This document shows positions 36,027 through 48,100 of a stretch of 64,000 nt of DNA, one piece after another. The position numbers and the translations under genes were made by a program. The first letter of the stretch is position 1. Every line of letters begins with the position of its first letter. The notes under the pieces were generated by a model. It ran no database searches. It had not been told where the DNA came from and worked only from the letters and a program-made list of their open reading frames with translations. Source of the stretch: Nemania diffusa (taxonomy: Eukaryota > Ascomycota > Sordariomycetes > Xylariales > Xylariaceae); contig JBBPUQ010000005.1 in NCBI GenBank assembly GCA_038501195.1, positions 3,534,001 through 3,598,000 on the forward strand, read 5' to 3'.

Positions 36027-36605
36027 TTAGGCGAAGGGCTTATCCTTTACCATGAAGTACTCTGGGCCAACTCGCTGTAGGAATTGGAACTCCCTCGGCT
36101 TGGTGAACATGGCTTCCGTGATAGCGAAGTATTCTTTGTAATAGTCCTTGGTAACTTGGTTCTAGACGCCACAAACAAGTCAGTTAGTCACTGTCAACCT
36201 TAGGTGAAGTAATCGTGTTTCCAAACACACCTCAAGGAACCACTCAGGTGACTTTGCCCTAATACGCAGTTAATAGGAGTTTCATAGTATAGCTCAACAG
36301 TCAAGGAGCAAGACTAACCAGTTTTCAACCCAGCTAATTCTCCCCGGCTCTTGCGGGCTCTGGTACATCTCGAAGAAGAGACACTCAGGTTCAGCAACTA
36401 CGCTGTTGAAGACAGGCTTAAATGCGGCCAGGAAACGATCAACATTCTCAGGAGCAATGTGCACTGTGACGTGCAAACTCCAGCCAGTGTTAGAGGGCAT
36501 CTTGCGTGGTTGGGAAGGGTTGGTTATGGAAGTGGAAGTTGTTAGGGTCGTCGTCTGTGTAGGTGCCGAGGCAGGAAGTGTTGGTAATTGTGAAGACTGT
36601 AGCAT
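36027..36605 (-). CDS. ABM-domain protein (putative small monooxygenase-like)
   Basis: Small protein of the antibiotic biosynthesis monooxygenase (ABM) ferredoxin-like fold; members range from cofactor-free monooxygenases to uncharacterised stress proteins. Three exons give 149 residues: 36605-36319, 36258-36231 and 36161-36027. The middle exon is only 28 nt, yet it rebuilds NWAKSPEWFLENQVTKDYY, which fits the family pattern (ENWxxxxxFxxHxxxPxxxxF-like). Seen: LHVTVHIAPENVDRFLAAF as strand 1 and helix 1, CLFFEMYQSPQEPGRISW, then YFAITEAMFTKPREFQFL. The first 35 residues are Ser/Thr-rich and unlike the domain; translation may begin instead at the internal MPSNTGW, giving about 114 residues. 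No biosynthetic cluster surrounds it, so I infer no pathway. Confidence 0.85.
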
Positions 36606-39600
36606 TTTATAGCTCTGTCACTGCTGTTAATATATATGATGTGTTATGATGTACCCGGTGAAGAAGTGATGCTACTAAGGTGAACGGCGAGACTAGGTAG
36701 GCGTAGGTAGTGTGGATATAGAACGGGGTAGGAAGTCTCTCAAACAACACTAAGAGGCCGGGTTGATCTAGTATTAATAGACGAGACGACGAGGAGGCTC
36801 TTGTGACTGCGTTGAAATTTTCTAAGTCTCTTGATATCGGAGACCAGAGGATCTAGACTATACCAAAGTACATTGATGACCGTTTCAGCAATCGCTCCCA
36901 GGACAGTGGAATGGGACTATGCTTAAGCTAGACTAAATACTTGATTCGAGCAGGGGGAGCCCGCAAGACCCAAGAGGAAGGGCAAAAAAAGTCCCGTGCT
37001 CTCACTTACAGCAGCTTGCCTCGTAGAAGCACAGAATAAAGTAGGTACTTGGCTAAGTACCCAAGTCTGAGGGTATGCAAGATGCAAGGGACTATTTTCA
37101 GGCCCTTTACAGAAGCGAGAAGCAGTTCTCATTGGCCGGTTCAGATTATAGTGGCCAATGGGCTCCGACAGTGGTGTCGGGCCAGTCCGCTTGGGGTATA
37201 GGGAGTGTAAATTCTTCCCCGTCTCCTCACGTTCGACCTGCCAGTCGCGCGCCATGAGGGAGCGACGAGTCGACCGACAGGTTGTCTAAGTGCCGCGTGG
37301 TTGTTCCTACACGTGTGGCAGAGTGGTAGTGGCATGCTCTGTCTCTCACCTGTCACCCACGAGAGGGATAGGTGCTGTACTACCCCGCTATACGCTATAC
37401 ATAACATGCTGTAATTGGAACCCATGAAGGGAGAGGCATGTAAAACGACCATTCCCTGCCCGTGGTACTACAACGTACTTCCATACACATACAAACAGTG
37501 GCAGGTTCCGCCGTTATGTCATCTAGAAACCTTGTGGAAACTCCACCAGTACTTACCGAGTAGGTGCAGGAAATTAGATGGCACGATACATCGCGAACCA
37601 CCGGCCAGCCAGCAGCAAACTCCCTGTCGATTGATAAGCTTTCGTCTATGTAGGTACCTACTTACAGTACCTACGCATACATCAACTGGAGGTCTGTCTT
37701 AACGCCCGATGCAGACGTAGCGCGATGACTAGCATCCGTTCTAGGTATTCTATTCGGCATTAGGTAAAGGAGCTAATTACCTACGCACACACCAACGCGA
37801 GACCAAGGTATGGCATGGCAAGTGAGTGAGGAGGAAGCGAGCCGAGCGATCGATCAACTTTGTTTTTTTCAGCTTCAAGGCTCGCTCGGCACCCGCAGCG
37901 CTGTGGCGTAGGTCAAGAGACGGACCAACCCACAGTCACTACTACGGTTGCGCATACTCAGTTACCACCTCAAGTTCCAGCCATAGGTATATCCACTCAT
38001 CTATCTCCAAGGCGGTGACCCAGACGCACTAGATCTAGATATCTTACCCAACTTACTTAGATGGGTAGTCAGTCGGAAGAGGCAGCGAGCGATCACGGCC
38101 TGTCTCTCCACCTCTATCCGCCTGTCTCTGTGTCTGGCAGTCTGTCTGTCTGTCTCTCTCTTCACTAACCAAGGTCGCTCGCTTGTCAGCGCCGCCACAG
38201 CCAGCCAAGAATGGGCGTTTATCTCTCACCCAGCTCTTTGCTTTGCCGGGTCGGTTCGAGTCCTACCAGCACTTACACTTACATACTTAGTTGTAATGAA
38301 TGGGCGGGGTCCACCGCCTCTCGCTATCTATCTCCTCGTCTCGCCGCCATATAACACGCCATCGCCCTCCAAAAAGATTAGCGAATGGCTTGTGCCGCGA
38401 TGCGATCTCGAGCAGAACCCGGTTCTGGATTCCCTAAATCTGCAATGCGGAATCTTATATTGCAACGGTACCTGTCTATATGCAGAAGGAGTCGGACATG
38501 TGCCGTAATCTAGGTAGGACAGCCCGAACTGCGCCAAGCATTGTACAGTACTATACTGTACATTTATCTATCTATCTAGGCCTCGTGCATCCATCAAAAG
38601 GGACAGCCGGCATCGATTCGGAAAGACCATGTTGGTGCCGTACTTGTCTTGCACCCCATGATTACGTCTCTTCCGACGGCCCTGCATGAGAACCTCGCAT
38701 GAAACTCTACGCGCAGGGCGAGATGCGGTACAAAATACCATACGCCCGCAGCATTCTTGGTGCATTGCGCAGAAATGTGATTAAAAATATTAAAGTCCGA
38801 CTACCTACCTATGCGAGGTACACGATGGTCAAATCCTCAGCTGAGAAATCAATGTCTTGAAGGTGTCGTCACCTTCCCTCGCAGGTAGTTGTCTACTGTA
38901 GTCTAGTGTACGTCAGCTTATACATATTAGCGACTATTCCAACTTTGTGCGCCTAAAGCTGCAATCCTTCGCCAAATCTGGGTTAATTAAGGCTTCCTTC
39001 TGCGACAACTACTGCTTGACTAGTAACCGTTCATGCCCTTAAAAAGGGAACCAGGGACTTTTCTCTGATTAAGTGATGCAAATTTGACAGGTCGGATCAA
39101 ACCTCCTGGCAAATTCGCACTACCATACTCTGTACACATGTTAAACTTCGATCGAAAAAAATTGCTCGACATCGCGCAGGTCTTGGTCTTTTTGTCGTTT
39201 GCTTTGTCCGTACTAGTACGGTCGGCGTTGTACTCATATTTCGTTCCAATCAAATCGGAGTCCTAGACTATAGACGCTCACACAAAATTACACAGTTCAA
39301 GACATCCAGCATAGCAACGCTCTCGCCAATCTATTAGCAGCTGGGCGATGAAGTTGGTACATTCGTTCAATCAACTAATAGGCACTGTCACTTCATAGTT
39401 ATACTGTATTACGACGCGAGAACCACAAAGGTGCCCTCTAAACTTACTACAGCTGATCTACAAGATTCGTATGAAGGCCACTATCAAGTATAACTAACTT
39501 GAGTATGTCTCAGTGCCACTCCTCTCATGCAAAGGCCTTTTTGGTAGTTGGCAAACTCAAACTAATAGCGACCTCGCTTGTCATTTTCAACCAACGAAGA

Positions 39601-41522
39601 ACACTACCAATACCAACAGGACCCTCGGAGATGGTTATGTCGCTTTTCAGAAATCTGTGTACAACTTGGTCACCGGTCAGCTTCTCGGCATATTTTGAGG
39701 GGCAAATTTACCATAGCGTCCAAAGCTTGCATATCGTCCTTATCAAGCCAACCAGTTGATACTAAAGTGGTGAAACAGGATCTTGTACACTTCAAAGCCA
39801 GGACCCGCTACCAGCGAATGTTTGCCAAAAGTTCCAAAGATGAGGATGCAGGGGGGAAGGGATGGTGATACATTAGAACAGATATGCGCTAGGACTACCA
39901 AACTGCTCTATTTTGGGGTCTTTTTCTCTTGTTGTTCATGCCGTGAGAAATTACATCAGAGCGACTCTGCCGAAAGTCCGGTCATAGACGGCGGCCTCAT
40001 ATTACGCAACCATCCAAAACATAAGTTACAGGATACCTCAGAAATTTAAGCAGAGTGTAACTTGACAAAGTCCCTACATTGTTGTGTTTGTAATTTTGGG
40101 ATCATGGGATCTGAGTACGGGCGTTTATCAAGAATTATGCCATAAATTAGGGATACTTTTAAACGTACACACGTCGTGTTGATTTCATACATGTTAAATG
40201 ATGCATTGAAGGGACCAAAAAAGGTTTCACAGACCCAATCATTCGTGTTTTGGCTGTGGTACGGCAAGGTCAGGGAGGTCATGATGTGATAGTGACTAGA
40301 TGATAAGTGATTGTCCACCATGAGTATGATCAATGTATACGTATCGCTGGATATTATGACCTCACAATAACAACGCAAAATAAATCTATACTTAAGTTCT
40401 GATGACCAAACTAACCTAATACATGACAGCAGTAACCCTTACACGACTTCAACAACCACTGCGTCTCAGATATGTGAGCTATATCAGCGGTTACGATAAA
40501 AAGGTTCTATCAAGACTTTGATATAACTCCTAATTTATGCAAATTAGGTTGTTTATATGAGCGTGACATGTATGAATATTTTGCCCATGCAGGAATAGCC
40601 AAGGTTCCAACGATATGGCCATGTCCACTATAGACGTTGTCGATCACATCCATCCATGGAGCATCCTTAGAACAAAAGAACGTTGTTGCCGCTCTTGGCA
40701 GTAGAGCCCCATCGTTTGCCGCGTAAGAGCCATAGGAGTGACAGGGGCAGAGAGACTACAGGGGTCGAGTAGTCTAGAGTAGGCAAGAGGAGGAGAGATA
40801 GAATCTAGGATGTCGGGAGCGATCACGGAATGCCCAATGAGGTTATCACTGCAGGTTGTCACGGAATGTGACTGAAGTACTACACTGCTATACCTCCACA
40901 AACTACAACGTTGTCAAGGGTACTTGACTGCCGACAGCTACTTACATGTATGCTTACTGTCAGGAGGATGCCGGGGTTAATAAAGCACATAGGATGGAGA
41001 TTAAGGAGGGAGGTCTAGGCAGCGGTTATGATGGAGGGAGAGACTGTTGGAGACATGATGGTCCTTTGTCGAGGAACCGAGAAGTGATAATCCATGGTTC
41101 GGTATGCCTTCATATACGACTACTATTGTATCATAACAGGCTTATAGTAAAGAGTTTAGTACTAGATAGTTGGTCTAACTTGTCTACACTAAGAGGGTGG
41201 ATATTATTATTAGTACCAACACCAACGACTAATAGATAGAACCGAGCCCGGTCGGAGGATAAAAATAAGTCGTAAAGAGTATCAATATCATTCAATCATT
41301 GCCATTAAACCATAATTACCCCTACTCCAAAATATCTAGCCCAAAATGAAAAATCTATCCCAAGTGTCCCAACAGTCTCCCAAGACACCTAATCCAACCC
41401 TCACTCCCCAAACAAATCCCGCGGGGAAAAAACGATATGAAACCCCTCATAACTTCATGAAATACATTAGGCGTGATACGATGTAGTGTGATGTGTTTAG
41501 ATGTGACGAGGTTCTCCCGCCC
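36606..41522. other. Long intergenic stretch, no gene supported
   Basis: Nearly 5 kb with only short, unlinked open frames. Seen: TAGGTACCTA-type palindromes near 37650-37680, a TCTG/TCTC run at 38121-38163 and AT-rich stretches around 40040-40560. I checked a GGTTCGAGTCC string near 38251 as a tRNA T-loop and rejected it. Untranslated exons, long non-coding RNA or decayed elements cannot be excluded. Confidence 0.5.
38121..38163. repeat. TCTG/TCTC microsatellite
   Basis: Imperfect CTGTCTCTGTGTCTGG followed by (TCTG)3 and TCTCTCTC. Simple-sequence DNA in an intergenic stretch. Confidence 0.8.
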
Positions 41523-42119
41523 TCAACGCCTCGGCCCGTTAATCACCCTATTCTCAACCAGCCCGGCCAGCGCGCTCTCGACCACGTGCCTCTTCTCCTT
41601 CCGGTCGTGGACGCCGCCGCCCAACAGCGCCGAGTCCGTGGCGGCGGCGCCGACGGCGGCGGTGGCGACGCGCGCGGCCCGGTTCGCGTCGTGCCGCGAC
41701 CGCCATGCCTCCACCACACCTGCCGCTACGGCCGCGCCGGCCGCGTGCTTCAGGTCCGGGCCGCTGCCGTGCGAGCTCGACGCGCGCCTGTGCCCGTGCC
41801 GGTCGTGGTGCCGGTCGTCGTAGTACCTGTCCGACTGCACGGAGCGGTGGCGCGGGGTCCGCGAGTCCGAGGAGCGGTAGTGGTGGCGGGAGGCGTCCTG
41901 CGGGTAGTAGTCGTCGTAGCGGTTGCGGCGGGGCAGGTCCTCCTGGTGGTAGTCGCTGCTGTGGTGGTGGTGGTGGCTGTGGTGGTGACGGTGTCCGTCG
42001 GTTGAGCGGGAGGGTGTTAGGGCGGTCATGGCGGTGCGCATGTGCCCGCCCTCGAGAGCGTCTAGGAAGGCGTCTGTGCGGGAGCGCGAGCGGGTGTAGT
42101 TGTGGCTGCGTGATGACAT
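41523..42119 (-). CDS. His/Arg/Ser-rich hypothetical protein
   Basis: Not recognised as a named family. Single exon, 198 residues, with start MSSRSHNYTRSRSRTD at the first ATG; upstream the frame opens only with TTG. Residues 1-45 are RS-like and carry a possible helix (DAFLDALEGGHMRTAMTAL). A His-rich run (HRHHHSHHHHHSSDYH) and an Arg/Tyr/Asp/Ser-rich part follow. The last 75 residues form Ala-rich predicted helices (HAAGAAVAAGVVEAWRSRH, then RAARVATAAVGAAATDSALL) ending VESALAGLVENRVINGPRR. Ala-rich helices between RS/His-rich stretches recall fungal DUF3824-type proteins; that is a loose impression. GC content is far above the flanks, so long frames arise here on every strand. The amphipathic C-terminal helices and sensible start favour this frame. 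Confidence 0.65.
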   Translation of the reverse strand: MSSRSHNYTRSRSRTDAFLDALEGGHMRTAMTALTPSRSTDGHRHHHSHHHHHSSDYHQEDLPRRNRYDDYYPQDASRHHYRSSDSRTPRHRSVQSDRYYDDRHHDRHGHRRASSSHGSGPDLKHAAGAAVAAGVVEAWRSRHDANRAARVATAAVGAAATDSALLGGGVHDRKEKRHVVESALAGLVENRVINGPRR

Positions 42120-45100
42120 TGCTGGAGTTTTATGATGAGAGCCTGGGATCACTATGGCTCTTTCGTCTGTTGTTGGTTGGTGGTTGTGGATGATGAATGT
42201 TGGGTGTTCTTGACTAGGTACGTTCAATGATGAAGCCGTTTGCAGTGAGAATCGTACTCACTAGAGAATTAGAATTTGAATAAAATTTAAGGTCGAGCTA
42301 GATTATATATAGATCTACGCCTATTATTCGATATAATACACAGCCGCCGTTGTCGACGGTGAGGCAATACGGGCCACCCAGGACGCCGTGCCATGATGCA
42401 AGTCCCACAGAAAGAGGATTATCCTTTCATCATCGTGTTACCAGGAAGCCGGCCTGTGGCGATGGGAAAGTCGAGCTGGACAGAGATGCCTATATAAGCC
42501 GGTCATCATTATATCATTCTGTGTAAAGGCTGCTGATGCGTGGTCGCAGATGATACCCCCCAAGCCCTAGGCAAGGAGGCAAAGGTCGCACTGCAGCCAA
42601 TCGTCGTCGAGAGGTGTGACAGGGTCACAACCACCATCTCAAGGGTTCTCGGTGGGGAGCGCCAATACTAAGCCGTTCCCTCCATGGGTAGTTCGTCGAT
42701 GATCGCCGTATCTATACCCATTTGAAGTAGTGATATTCCTTCTGCGCAACATTTTCAAGTTTTCATCAGGTAGGCTGTAGCGACTTCAAAGTCAACAGTG
42801 CTAGTAGGTCATAGCTGTGAGAGTCTTTACAGGTATTATTCATTAAATTCCCTTATTTAATATCATAATCCATTTTATATTGAATAGCCTGGCGAATAGC
42901 TTGAATTGGGTTAGAGGTAGTTGTTAGTTCTTACGGTCCTCAATATAGAATGTAGAAGAAAATGATAAAAATAACTAAAGGGCTAGAGAATAGTGACTCT
43001 CTTCTCGGTAATGATACGAGGGACCTAGCGAACAGGCAAAAGATCGTGCTCAATGATACTCAATGCTCATATTGTAGAACATCTCCTCTCGGGATCCAAT
43101 AGCTTCACTATTACAGCTGTTCCCCCAATTGGAAATATGTGCACAGAAGGCCTATAATTCTCTCGTCTTCCGATTTAAATTTGGTGGATAGTACTCGCCC
43201 TTTTAATTGAGACTATTCACCAACTATTCACCTAGTTACGACTATATAAACGTAAATCGCGAGCTCCTTTCGCTCACGCAACACTCAAGTTCTCAACATA
43301 ATGTGCTACACCCACTGTCTCGAGATTGTGACCACTTCCATCCATTTCGCACAGCAATCCTCTGTCTAATAAGGCAATATGTTTACCCCTTCTGTCCTAA
43401 CTACCTAAGACAGCTGATACTACCAAGAACCTCTCTATGGCAAATGCTTTGAGTGCTGGATGAGCCGTGCTCGAGCTCAGCCTCGATTCGATTGACCGTG
43501 GAACCCGTAGCTCGTCAACGATGTCAGAATGACTGCCACCTTTTTATTTCATTTTATAGCCCTCATGTGTTGGCTCTCCCTGCTCGCCTTCGCTGTGCTT
43601 GTTAAACACTCTCCGACAAGACATCTCATGTAAATTGCAACATTCTTATACTACTCTCATCAAATGGCGATATTTACAGATACCTGATAGTCTACTAAAA
43701 TCTCTCTCACAATGATAAGCCTGCGACTGTAGTTTTTTATTATAAACACCCAGAAAAGCAGCTGAAAGAAAATAGATCAGGCAAAGAGGTGACTAGATCT
43801 CATCGCATGAATAATAAATGCATTGTTTAATTCAACAAACTATGTCATTGTTTCCCTCATGTGTCGTTTCACAGGCGTCTAGTTTTTAGGCTACTTTCAA
43901 TCACTTTAGAGTCACTCCCTAAACTAAGCATCCTATTAACCTTATATGTCAGTATAGGATTTTCATAGAGTTACATCGTTTTTAAGAATTATCTGTTTGA
44001 TATGGCAATAGCTTTCACGTGAGCTGGAGGGACCAACGCGGGCTAAGAGTCTCGAGTACACGATTCAGGATGTAGGTCATCGTAGATTCTAGTCTTGAGA
44101 GTTGGCCTTCATGGGGCCTTGTTACCAGGCACTCACCTGGCAAGGCCAAAAGTGATAGTTTGTAGAATGCTACGTTACAGTTACACGAGTTACCGTACGT
44201 CTAAAGACCACCTTCTATGCTATGATGTGTATATTACTAGGCTTCTCTAGCGGAATACATTATCAAAATATTCATTCTTAGATGATAGAGCAACTTGCGT
44301 TGCAAAATCCACGCCCTTAGAAATGACAACAAGGGCCATTTATCGGCACTTTTAACATTATCACACTTAGTCGTACTATACATACTGAGCAATACTGGAT
44401 CCCTCGATGGTCAAAAGTGGGAGGTCTACTTTAGTTCAAACACAGGACCACGGCCGCAGTTCTATCAGATCGGAGCCATATGAGATTTAGGCCACATGCC
44501 ATCTAAATGCGAGAGGATATTAACTCTCCCAACTCGGAGAATGTGTGCATTGAAGCTAGATGACTAGCCTCGCTAGTATTGCTCTTACATTGTCTACTAA
44601 CCGCACCAACAAACGGTAGAGACGCAGAAGGCAAACGAGACGTAGCGGACCGCAAGAAAAGCAAGGGGGCGGGACATCAGAGGGAAATGACATATCTCAA
44701 AGCGCATGCGGGCAGCCGACCCGCCATCGAAGTAATATCGGTACCCGCCCTGCGTTGTCGCATTCCGCTGCGTTGCATCGGCGCCCTTTCTTCTGCGCTC
44801 GACCGCACCGAGCTTGAGCATTTGCTGTCTGTATAGGGACTGCCATGCGCCGGCATCATCGGCCGATCTCAACTGTGCACATGTGGTAATTGGCCCTCCC
44901 TTCTGGTGCTGCTGGTGAGCATGCGAGCAGGACGATAGCAAGGGGGAGGAAGGGTGCAAACGCACGCGCCTCTCTCTTATTATGACACCCCTTCTGTAGA
45001 ACAAAGAAAGCGTCTTGTGTATTGGGAGAGCCTTCTTTTCGGTGAGACTTGTTAGCTCATTTACGGTACGTCCAAACCTTGCCTTCTGTGACCGGCAGGG

Positions 45101-48100
45101 ACAGGATCCGGATCTCTCATCTTGCCGCTATATGCTTTTTCAGCAGATGATGCTGAATATCATCCAAACCATAGTCTCATTGTTTAAGTGTGCCATGGGC
45201 ACTCACTCTCGCAATTAAGCAGCCCGCGGCTCTAATATCGATTGTAAACTCGGTAATGGGGATCCCTTCGCGGCTAATCCCGCAGCTTCAATCTCAGGGG
45301 TCAAGCCGTTTCCGCCACATAACAAACGCTCGGCCGTATGTACCATGTACCATGTAGCTTGCAAAGCTCGGTGTGGTGCCTTATATAGTGGCTCCAAACG
45401 GCACAAGCCGGTTGGGACATCACTTGCATGATAGTATACCTAGATGCACGTTTGTTGGGTGCCTGTACCTGACCTTTCTTGTGCGACTGTTTGTTCGTAG
45501 CTGAAGCCGTAGGCCAAGCAATGGTTCTACTGCGTAGTGGCGGCGAGAAGGGCCGGGTCTAACTGGCTGAGCTCGGCCGGGTTAGGGGTTGTACTGATAT
45601 GTGTACTCAGTATTTTGCATTCTATGAGAAGTACTCTTGGTACTACAGCTTGGTATCACTGCTGTGGCATGAGCGTGTTGTCACGGACGCTTGCAGCAAC
45701 TTTAATCATGATACATTGCTACCCACCAACACGCAACGTGTGACAGTCGCTAGCCGTAGCGCGACAATTGGCAGAGAATCGCAATCGGCTTGGCCTCGGG
45801 AATTTGAGATGGCTCGAGGCTCATATGAAGCACTGGAGCGATAATGAGAGGGCATATGAGTAATATTGATTTGAGTTTCATAGTCAGAGCTTGATATTAG
45901 TACTTTTTATAAGCCGGGGGTATCTATATTTGGGCGATCGTAAACTTGGCGCTTTAGAGTACGCTATTGATGCCGTCTGCACTCTGCAAACCGGCTGAAG
46001 TGGTGAAGTCCGAGCGTCGGAGATATACTACAAGGTGATTATCATTATTTTCACTCACATCATATTGCTGACATTAGGGAGCGAGGTGTAAATGCCCTTC
46101 AGTGGCTCATTCAAAACACCTGGGAAGATTAATAATAAATTAAGGAAGGGAAGGGAAAAGACTGGTGATATGGTGACCGACAGGGCAAAACGAGAATGCG
46201 GCCGAGAGATGTTTGTGGACGCCTAGGTACTGGTTTCTCGGGTATGACACTCTCGCTCGCCCTGGTTGTGGCTCTTACTACTGGATGTTAGCCGTATGAA
46301 TTCACATCATGCCGCATGGTGGCTGGTGGCTGGGCTAGTGCCCGTGATACCATTAGCACCGGAGATCTCCCATACCTATTACCTCTCAAGACCTCCAGAG
46401 AAGAAGACACGGAGGGAGGTAGGGAGAAAAGAAGGGAAGTGATTCCTGTGATGCATGGAGAGATCCAACGTCGAAGCTGCACATCTGATACCGGCATCCT
46501 ACGCTGCATTCCTTCGAGGACTCTGCCCATCCAGATAGATACCCAGGTCTGCCCAGGCTAGGCAGTTGGAGTCGTGGTGGTGAAGGGTGAAGGCCATACC
46601 CAGCGCATTCGGTGTAAGTGGGGCATGTTACAGAGTCTGAGATCCCCCAGCCTTTCAGCCCTCCAGGATGTCGCGGGGTCGAGTGATGCTAATAAAAGCA
46701 ACCCTGCCTGCATGTCCGACGGCACTGATCGTAAGCCACTAAGAAGGCATAATTGCGCCATCGTCCGTAGTTTGCCGAAGTTTTGTGCGCTACAGCCCCT
46801 CGAAGTGCATGGACGAAAAGCAATAGACCAGACCATAAGTTGGCATTGTTTAGGCGGGCTGATAGCGCGGTGTGATATCTGCGCAGTAGGCTCAGCGAGA
46901 TGTGCATGTAGTTAAGCTGGGCACAGGCATCGAGGCACATAGCCGTAGAGCAAATAGGGCGCTCAAGAGCACTTGCTGGCAGTTGCTTGAATGTAGTGCA
47001 CGTTAGATGAATATAGTAGATTGATCGTACATAGATATGGAGGGATCGACACCAGGGGACGATACCGGCGGATCTCGATGCATCAAACCAACGGCACGAG
47101 CAGAAGGGGGCAACGGGCTGTGACGTGGGTCTGCCCTGTTATGTAGGCACTGTTCTTACATACATTCATCTACCTAAAGTAGTGTGAATCTGGGTGGCTG
47201 ACCTCTGGGCTAGTCTAATGTTGCTAGTGTTTTGGATCGGCCGAGACACTTGCAACGACGAGATACCGGCTAAGTATTAGAGATACGGCGATCTAACGAC
47301 TTATGCGTAAGTTGATCTGAAAGCTGAACTGCACGCATGCTATTAGGCGGCCGAGTTTAAACTAGTGAATACCTTTTACCTTCGCCATACTTACTAGAAG
47401 ATAAAAAAAAATCAATGGTTGTCTTAAGTCAGGTCAGGTGGCGAGCAAACGAATCATCTTTGTATCGTGCTTACTTATGACGATAGGTATATGCAGGTAA
47501 GATAGGCATTGAGTTCTTCACACCGACATCGTATACACCGTGAATCTCAATCACAAACATGGATGAGTTATGAGTGAACTGTGAAGTGCAATTCGATGAT
47601 TGATAAATATGGGCTGTCTCTGCAACTTTGATATACTATCTGAAATGTGTCAAGTTAACAATTATAAATAGTCTGAGGATGGATAGTAGATCTATATTCT
47701 CATCTAGATGATGGCTGGGTAATGATAAACCTAACTAGTACGAGATCTGGATTAGGTAGTCTGCTAAGCTCTAGGCCCACCGTTAGTGGGGGAGTTGCGT
47801 AGATATCATCATTATTAGTGGCATTGCATTAATATTAATTACGTACCCTTTTAGGTCAAGGTAGATTGGTTTTTATAAATCTGCGTATGTGAATACTTAA
47901 TTGCTGACATTATCTACCTAATATGCACTACTTAATGAGGTACGCAGTAGGTCAGAAAATATAAAAAACACTCATTACTGTACTATGATATAGAGCATCT
48001 ATGTCGTACATGTTTAGTGGCAATTTAGTGAGGCTGTCATTATTCGGAAGGATTGCCTATAATTATTACAGTAGAGTATCATTGCATTGGTAGGATTCTA

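Noticed and set aside
38180..38275. Possible tRNA (GGTTCGAGTCC at about 38251)
   Set aside because: The T-stem has a mismatch, and no acceptor stem or D-arm of the right spacing could be drawn upstream.
41705..42193. Long plus-strand frames antisense to the His/Arg/Ser-rich gene
   Set aside because: They are Gly/Arg/Cys- or Val-rich products of GC-rich sequence. The minus-strand frame has an ATG start and sensible helices.
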